From CAZHTS01 sp964535315 (GTDB taxonomy: Bacteria > Chloroflexota > Anaerolineae > Anaerolineales > Anaerolineaceae), in contig CAZHTS010000060.1 in the NCBI GenBank assembly GCA_964535315.1, forward strand, positions 1 through 27,288: 27,288 bases of DNA, read 5' to 3'. This document shows positions 23,385-27,288 of this stretch, piece by piece. A model generated the notes under the pieces. The model saw only the letters and a list, made by a program, of their open reading frames with translations. It was not told the DNA's origin and searched no databases. The translations under genes were made by a program, and so were the position numbers. Numbering within the stretch: the stretch's first letter is position 1; every line of letters starts with the position of its first letter.

Positions 23385-23716
23385 ACAACGGTCTCCTTAA
23401 CCCAAAAACGATAAAATCTCTCGTTTATTTTCGCTCAAAAACTGCGCTCTGTCTTTGCGCCGGCGCAAGGTTGCGAACGGCGCAGCGGTTCACACCTCTT
23501 GCTCGTATCGCCTGTGCGCCCCCCCGAACAGGCGGCTCGATCCTCTGCTTTCATTTTTGCAAGGTGCGGCACACGACGGCCGGTGTTAGAATCGAGCCCG
23601 AGCAGAGATCACCCAAAGAGGCGTTGACGGGGTGACTTCCGTCGACTTGACGCTGCCGCCAGGGCAATTACAATGAGAAATACAGGCGGCGCAGACAACG
23701 TCGGCCGGAAGAATTT
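23385..23716. other. Gap between the zinc-ribbon gene and the glycyl radical operon
   Basis: These 332 bases carry no gene that I can support. They contain the ribosome site and weak promoter of the minus-strand zinc-ribbon gene near 23385-23438, an unexplained stretch with GC-rich short repeats (23455-23560), and the plus-strand promoter at 23647-23674. TTGACG occurs twice, 23 bases apart (23624 and 23647), the second as the -35 box; GACGG/CCGTC (23626-23643) forms a small inverted repeat between them. Confidence 0.5.
23647..23674 (+). promoter_or_regulatory. Sigma-70-type promoter of the glycyl radical operon
   Basis: TTGACG (23647-23652) and TACAAT (23669-23674) are 16 bp apart, each five of six to consensus. 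A transcript would start near 23681, about 36 bases before the GTG start. The repeated TTGACG and a GTCGAC palindrome just upstream may be regulator sites. Confidence 0.72.
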
Positions 23717-24652
23717 GTGGCACAAACAGGGAGCCAGTTGGAAACAGGAATCATTTTTGACATCAAACGCTATGCGCTTCACGACGGGCCGGGGATTCGT
23801 ACGACCGTGTTTTTTAAGGGCTGCCCGTTAAGCTGCTGGTGGTGCCACAACCCCGAGAGCCAGGATTTCCACCCCGAGGTCATCTTGCGCGCACAACGCT
23901 GTGCGCGCTGTGCCGCCTGTGTGGCCGCCTGCCCTCAGGGCGCCATCACCCTGCCGGCAGAAGACGGCCGCGGCCCCATCACCGACCGGGCCGCCTGCAC
24001 CGCCTGCTGGCAATGCGTGCAGGCCTGCTTCAGCGGGGCGCGCCAGCTGGTCGGGCAAGAAGTGAGCGTGCGGGCGCTGATGACCGAAATCCTCAGGGAT
24101 CGCTCATTTTTTGACGAGTCGGGCGGCGGGGTGACCTTTTCGGGCGGCGAACCGCTTTCACAGCCGCGTTTCCTGGCCGCCGTGTTGCGCGCCTGCCGCC
24201 AGGAAGAAATCCACACCGCCGTGGATACCAGCGGTTACGCCCCCTGGACGGTGTTCGACGCCTTGCGCCACGATGTGGATCTGTTCCTGTACGATCTCAA
24301 AATTTTCGACGCCCAACGCCACCGCCGCTACACCGGCGTCTCAAACGAACTGATCCTGGAGAATCTGACGCGGCTGGCGCGCCTGGGCCATGCCATCTAC
24401 GTGCGCGTCCCGGTCATCCCAGGTATCAACGACGATGAAGACAACCTGCGCCAGATTGCCGCGTTTGTCGCCGGCCAGCCCGGCATTCAACGGCTGGATA
24501 TCCTCCCCTACCACCCCAGCGCGGCCGCCAAATACGCCGGTCTGGAGCGGTCTTATCCCCTGGCGGATACGAACATGCCGGCCGGGGAACGGATGGAAGA
24601 AATCGCTTTGTTTATGCGCCAATACGGTTTGTACGTCAAAACAGGAGGTTGA
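23717..24652 (+). CDS. Glycyl radical enzyme activating enzyme (radical SAM)
   Basis: A 311-residue radical SAM protein that installs the glycyl radical on the partner enzyme encoded next. LHDGPGIRTTVFFKGCPLSC leads to the radical SAM cluster Cys36, Cys40, Cys43 (CxxxCxxC). An inserted ferredoxin domain has two 4Fe-4S sets: Cys62, 65, 68, 72 and Cys94, 97, 100, 104. Such an insert is seen in activases of dehydratase, decarboxylase and lyase types but not in the pyruvate formate-lyase activase. GGGVTFSGGEPLSQP (about 135-149) is the SAM-binding GGE motif. The start is GTG with GGAAGA eight bases upstream; no better start exists. The partner enzyme follows after three bases, so they are co-transcribed and likely matched. 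Confidence 0.92.
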   Translation: MAQTGSQLETGIIFDIKRYALHDGPGIRTTVFFKGCPLSCWWCHNPESQDFHPEVILRAQRCARCAACVAACPQGAITLPAEDGRGPITDRAACTACWQCVQACFSGARQLVGQEVSVRALMTEILRDRSFFDESGGGVTFSGGEPLSQPRFLAAVLRACRQEEIHTAVDTSGYAPWTVFDALRHDVDLFLYDLKIFDAQRHRRYTGVSNELILENLTRLARLGHAIYVRVPVIPGINDDEDNLRQIAAFVAGQPGIQRLDILPYHPSAAAKYAGLERSYPLADTNMPAGERMEEIALFMRQYGLYVKTGG

Positions 24653-24655
24653 GCC

Positions 24656-27022
24656 ATGACCATGACTGCACGTGTAGCCCGGCTGCGCCAGGAGAGCCTG
24701 GACGCCCGGCCGACCCTTTCTCCCGAACGAGCGGTGCTGATGACCCGCTTTTACCAGCAGGATCTGGGCCTAATTTCGGCGCCCATGCGCCGGGCGCTGG
24801 CTTTTCAATACCTGATGGAACATAAAACCATCTGGATCGCCGGCGGCGAGTTGATCGTCGGAGAAAAGGGCCCGGCGCCCAAAGCCTCGCCCACCTATCC
24901 AGAACTGTGCTGCCATAGCCTGGACGATCTGAACATCCTCGACTCGCGTGAAAAAATCCCCTTCAGCGTCAGCCCCGAAACGCGCCGGGCCTACCAGGAG
25001 CTGGTGATCCCCGCCTGGCAGGGAAAGTCGCTGCGCGATCTGCTCTTCAGCGAGATGAGCGACGAGTGGAAAGCCGCCTACGAATGCGGGGTCTTCACCG
25101 AATTTATGGAGCAGCGCGCCCCCGGCCACACCGTGTTGGACGATAAAATCTACCACAAAGGGATGCTGGATTTCAAGGCCGACATCGAACGCAGCCTGCA
25201 AAACCTGGATTATCTCAACGACCCTGCCGCCTACGAGAAACAGCAGGAACTCAAGGCCATGCAGGTGTGCGCCGATGCGTTGATCCGTTTCGCCCGCCGC
25301 CACGCCGAGAAGGCCCTGGCGCTGGCGCAAAGCGAGCCCGACCCGCAGCGCAAAAGCGAACTCGAACAGGTGGCCGAGGTATGCACCCGGGTGCCGGCGC
25401 ACGCCCCGCGCAACTTCTGGGAAGCATTGCAGTACTACTGGTTCGTCCACCTGGGCGTGACCAGCGAACTGAATACCTGGGACGCCTTCGACCCCGGCCG
25501 CCTGGACCAGCACCTCTACCCCTTCTACCAGCACGGCCTGGAAGACGGTTCGCTGACCCACGAATTCGCCGCCGAACTGCTGCAATGCTTCTGGATCAAA
25601 TTCAACAACCAGCCGGCCCCGCCCAAGGTGGGTGTCACCGCCGCCGAAAGCGGCACCTACACCGACTTTGCCCAGATCAACACCGGCGGGCTCAAACCCG
25701 ACGGGACGGATGGCGTCAACGAAGTAACCTATCTGTTGCTGGATGTGATCGAAGAGATGCGCCTGCTCCAGCCGAGTTCGTCCATCCAGGTGAGCAAAAA
25801 GAACCCGGATCGCTTTATTAAACGGGCGGCGCGCATCATCCGCACCGGTTTCGGCCAGCCCTCGATCTTCAACGCCGACCTGATCGTGCAGGAACTGGTG
25901 CGCCAGGGCAAATCGCTGGTCGACGCTCGCTGCGGCGGTTCGAGCGGCTGTGTGGAAGTGGGCGCCTTCGGCAAAGAAAACTACAACCTGACCGGCTATT
26001 TCAACCTGCCCAAGGTGCTGGAAATCACCCTCCACAACGGCCTGGACCCGCGCAGCGGGCGTAAAATCGGCCTGGAGACCGGCGACCCACGCCAGTTTGC
26101 CGGCTTCGATGAATTGTTTTCCGCCTTCGAACGCCAGCTGCGTTATTTTGTGGATGTCAAGATCCGCGGTAACCAGGTGATCGAACGCCTGTATGCCCGC
26201 TACATGCCAGCGCCGTTCCTGTCTCTGTTGATCGATGACTGCATCGCCCGCGGCAAAGATTATCACGACGGCGGGGCGCGGTACAACACCTCCTACATCC
26301 AGGGGGTGGGGTTGGGCTCGATCAGCGATTGCCTGGCGGCGCTCAAATATCACGTTTTTGAGCACAAGACGCTGGGCATGGCCGAACTGCTGGCAGCGTT
26401 GGGCGCCAATTTCACCGGCGCCGAACGGCTGCGCCAGTTGCTGGTCAACCGCACCCCGAAATACGGCAACGACGACGATTACGCCGACAGCCTGATGGTG
26501 CGGGTGTTCAACGCCTACTTCAACGCCATCGACGGACGCAAAAACACCAAAGGCGGGACGTATCACATCAACCTGCTGCCCACCACCGTACACGTATACT
26601 TCGGTTCGGTAATCGGAGCCCTGCCCGACGGTCGTTACGCCGGCCAGCCGCTTTCCGAGGGGGTGTCGCCGGTTCAGGGCGCCGACCGCTGTGGGCCCAC
26701 GGCGGTGCTCAAATCGGTAGCCAAAATGGATCACGTCCGCACCGGCGGGACGCTGCTCAACCAGAAATTCACCCCTCAACTGCTGGCCGACGAAGAAGGG
26801 TTGGATCACCTGGTGCAGTTGGTGCGCACCTATTTCAAGCTGGACGGCCATCACATCCAGTTCAATGTAGTCGACGCCGCCACGCTGCGCGCCGCCCGCA
26901 AGAACCCGGAGCAATACCGCGATCTGATCGTACGTGTGGCCGGTTACAGCGATTACTTCTGCGACCTGAGCCCGACGCTCCAGGAAGAAATCATCCTGCG
27001 CACCGAGCATCAGTCGTTCTAA
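24656..27022 (+). CDS. hypD: Glycyl radical enzyme, probable trans-4-hydroxy-L-proline dehydratase
   Basis: A 788-residue glycyl radical enzyme. The thiyl Cys432 lies in SSGCVEVGAFG with catalytic Glu434, and the radical Gly763 lies in RVAGYSDYF near the end. Against recalled Clostridioides difficile HypD numbering, every active-site residue appears two positions earlier: Phe150, His158, Asp276, Ser332, Asp337, Phe338, Cys432, Glu434, Tyr448, Thr643 and Gly763. HypD removes water from hydroxyproline to give pyrroline-5-carboxylate. The size also fits HypD rather than the longer hydroxyphenylacetate decarboxylase or choline lyase. The numbering is from memory, so other uncharacterised members remain possible. 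No pyrroline-5-carboxylate reductase gene is in the window. AGGAGG at 24643-24648 supports ATG 24656. The activating enzyme is directly upstream. Confidence 0.8.
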   Translation: MTMTARVARLRQESLDARPTLSPERAVLMTRFYQQDLGLISAPMRRALAFQYLMEHKTIWIAGGELIVGEKGPAPKASPTYPELCCHSLDDLNILDSREKIPFSVSPETRRAYQELVIPAWQGKSLRDLLFSEMSDEWKAAYECGVFTEFMEQRAPGHTVLDDKIYHKGMLDFKADIERSLQNLDYLNDPAAYEKQQELKAMQVCADALIRFARRHAEKALALAQSEPDPQRKSELEQVAEVCTRVPAHAPRNFWEALQYYWFVHLGVTSELNTWDAFDPGRLDQHLYPFYQHGLEDGSLTHEFAAELLQCFWIKFNNQPAPPKVGVTAAESGTYTDFAQINTGGLKPDGTDGVNEVTYLLLDVIEEMRLLQPSSSIQVSKKNPDRFIKRAARIIRTGFGQPSIFNADLIVQELVRQGKSLVDARCGGSSGCVEVGAFGKENYNLTGYFNLPKVLEITLHNGLDPRSGRKIGLETGDPRQFAGFDELFSAFERQLRYFVDVKIRGNQVIERLYARYMPAPFLSLLIDDCIARGKDYHDGGARYNTSYIQGVGLGSISDCLAALKYHVFEHKTLGMAELLAALGANFTGAERLRQLLVNRTPKYGNDDDYADSLMVRVFNAYFNAIDGRKNTKGGTYHINLLPTTVHVYFGSVIGALPDGRYAGQPLSEGVSPVQGADRCGPTAVLKSVAKMDHVRTGGTLLNQKFTPQLLADEEGLDHLVQLVRTYFKLDGHHIQFNVVDAATLRAARKNPEQYRDLIVRVAGYSDYFCDLSPTLQEEIILRTEHQSF

Positions 27023-27065
27023 CGAACTGTTCGCCCGCCTCCTATCTGCGTCCCGACAAACCACG

Positions 27066-27096
27066 ACGCCGCCCCATCCGTGTACGGGCGAGGCGT
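27066..27096 (+). terminator. Weak terminator-like hairpin after the glycyl radical operon
   Basis: ACGCCGCCC (27066-27074) can pair with GGGC and GGCGT (27086-27096) around a two-base bulge, with an 11-base loop. No T run follows. It is the only candidate end signal in the 266 bases after the enzyme gene, which otherwise hold no gene. Confidence 0.35.
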
Positions 27097-27256
27097 TGCC
27101 CATCTGTTCCAACGAAATGGGGGAAATAACAACTGAATGCAACAACAAATAACACGGCCAGGTAGCGGGGCGCCCACGAATATTGCCAGAAACAGGTCTG
27201 TCTGTGGGGAGGGATTGTGGTGTGTCAGGGTGCGGGAGGCGTGGTAGATACGCGGC

Positions 27257-27277
27257 GGGCGACCGCAAGGGTCGCCC
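27257..27277. repeat. REP-like hairpin, copy 3
   Basis: An 8-bp stem with GCAAG loop, matching copy 1 except that one inner A-T pair is G-C and the outer C-G pair is G-C. Both changes keep pairing, so the fold is conserved. CCCTACGGG follows the stem, while copy 1 is followed by CTACGG, so the conserved unit may be longer than the hairpin. Confidence 0.6.
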
Positions 27278-27288
27278 CTACGGGGGAT

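Noticed and set aside
23461..23560. Possible small RNA or tRNA-like fold in the GC-rich gap
   Set aside because: Only short, non-nested repeats are present; no cloverleaf, promoter pair or T-rich end could be found.
24770..27268. An 832-residue open frame on the minus strand
   Set aside because: It lies fully opposite the glycyl radical enzyme, has no recognisable motif or ribosome site, and is a product of high GC and codon bias of the plus-strand gene.

Overview
The window is GC-rich bacterial chromosome, densely coded and with very short gene gaps. Gene content suggests a Gram-positive-like or monoderm anaerobe, most likely Chloroflexota (Anaerolineae-like). It carries a SipW-type signal peptidase with a DUF5305 region, secreted proteins with an ANxVPExGA motif, YesN/YesM-type sugar-responsive regulation, a glycyl radical enzyme, and small hairpin repeats with the GGCGACCGCAAGGGTCGCC core. 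The phylum is an inference; no rRNA or marker gene is present. No tRNA, rRNA, CRISPR array, insertion sequence or integrase was found.

Layout. (1) 1-3225: a two-unit FtsX/MacB-type ABC permease (minus) divergent from a TetR regulator, with a concentric dyad operator between them. (2) 3238-5020: a secreted SGNH-hydrolase-like protein with a carbohydrate-binding-like domain and a C-terminal anchor tail, under its own good promoter. (3) 8343-5028 (minus): a three-gene secretion operon with a small SipW-substrate-like protein, a signal peptidase-DUF5305-degenerate EAL fusion, and a small RTX-repeat protein. Both small proteins share the same post-signal-peptide motif. This is the most novel part of the window. 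(4) 8606-16880: a YesN response regulator and YesM histidine kinase, followed by a complete four-gene sugar importer matching the E. coli galactofuranose system (ytfQ, ytfR, ytfT, yjfF), closed by a strong intrinsic terminator. (5) 17010-20135: a PLP aminotransferase (frameshifted in a C10 run near its end) coupled by overlapping start/stop codons to a NarL-type histidine kinase and response regulator. (6) 20261-23093: a run of membrane genes with ATGA overlaps (multi-pass protein, CcdA/TauE-like protein, NapH-like membrane polyferredoxin), then a small anchored protein. They look like a membrane electron-transfer module. (7) 23199-23384 (minus): a 61-residue zinc-ribbon-like protein. (8) 23647-27022: a promoter, a glycyl radical activating enzyme and a glycyl radical enzyme whose active-site residues line up with trans-4-hydroxy-L-proline dehydratase (HypD).

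How they may work together. The YesN/YesM pair probably senses an extracellular sugar cue and drives the furanose-type importer. It also shares an upstream region carrying three 11-bp iterons with the divergent secretion operon, so sugar sensing and surface-protein processing may be linked. The SGNH/carbohydrate-binding protein fits a polysaccharide-using lifestyle. The HypD-like pair would allow anaerobic use of hydroxyproline. These links are inferred from gene order only.
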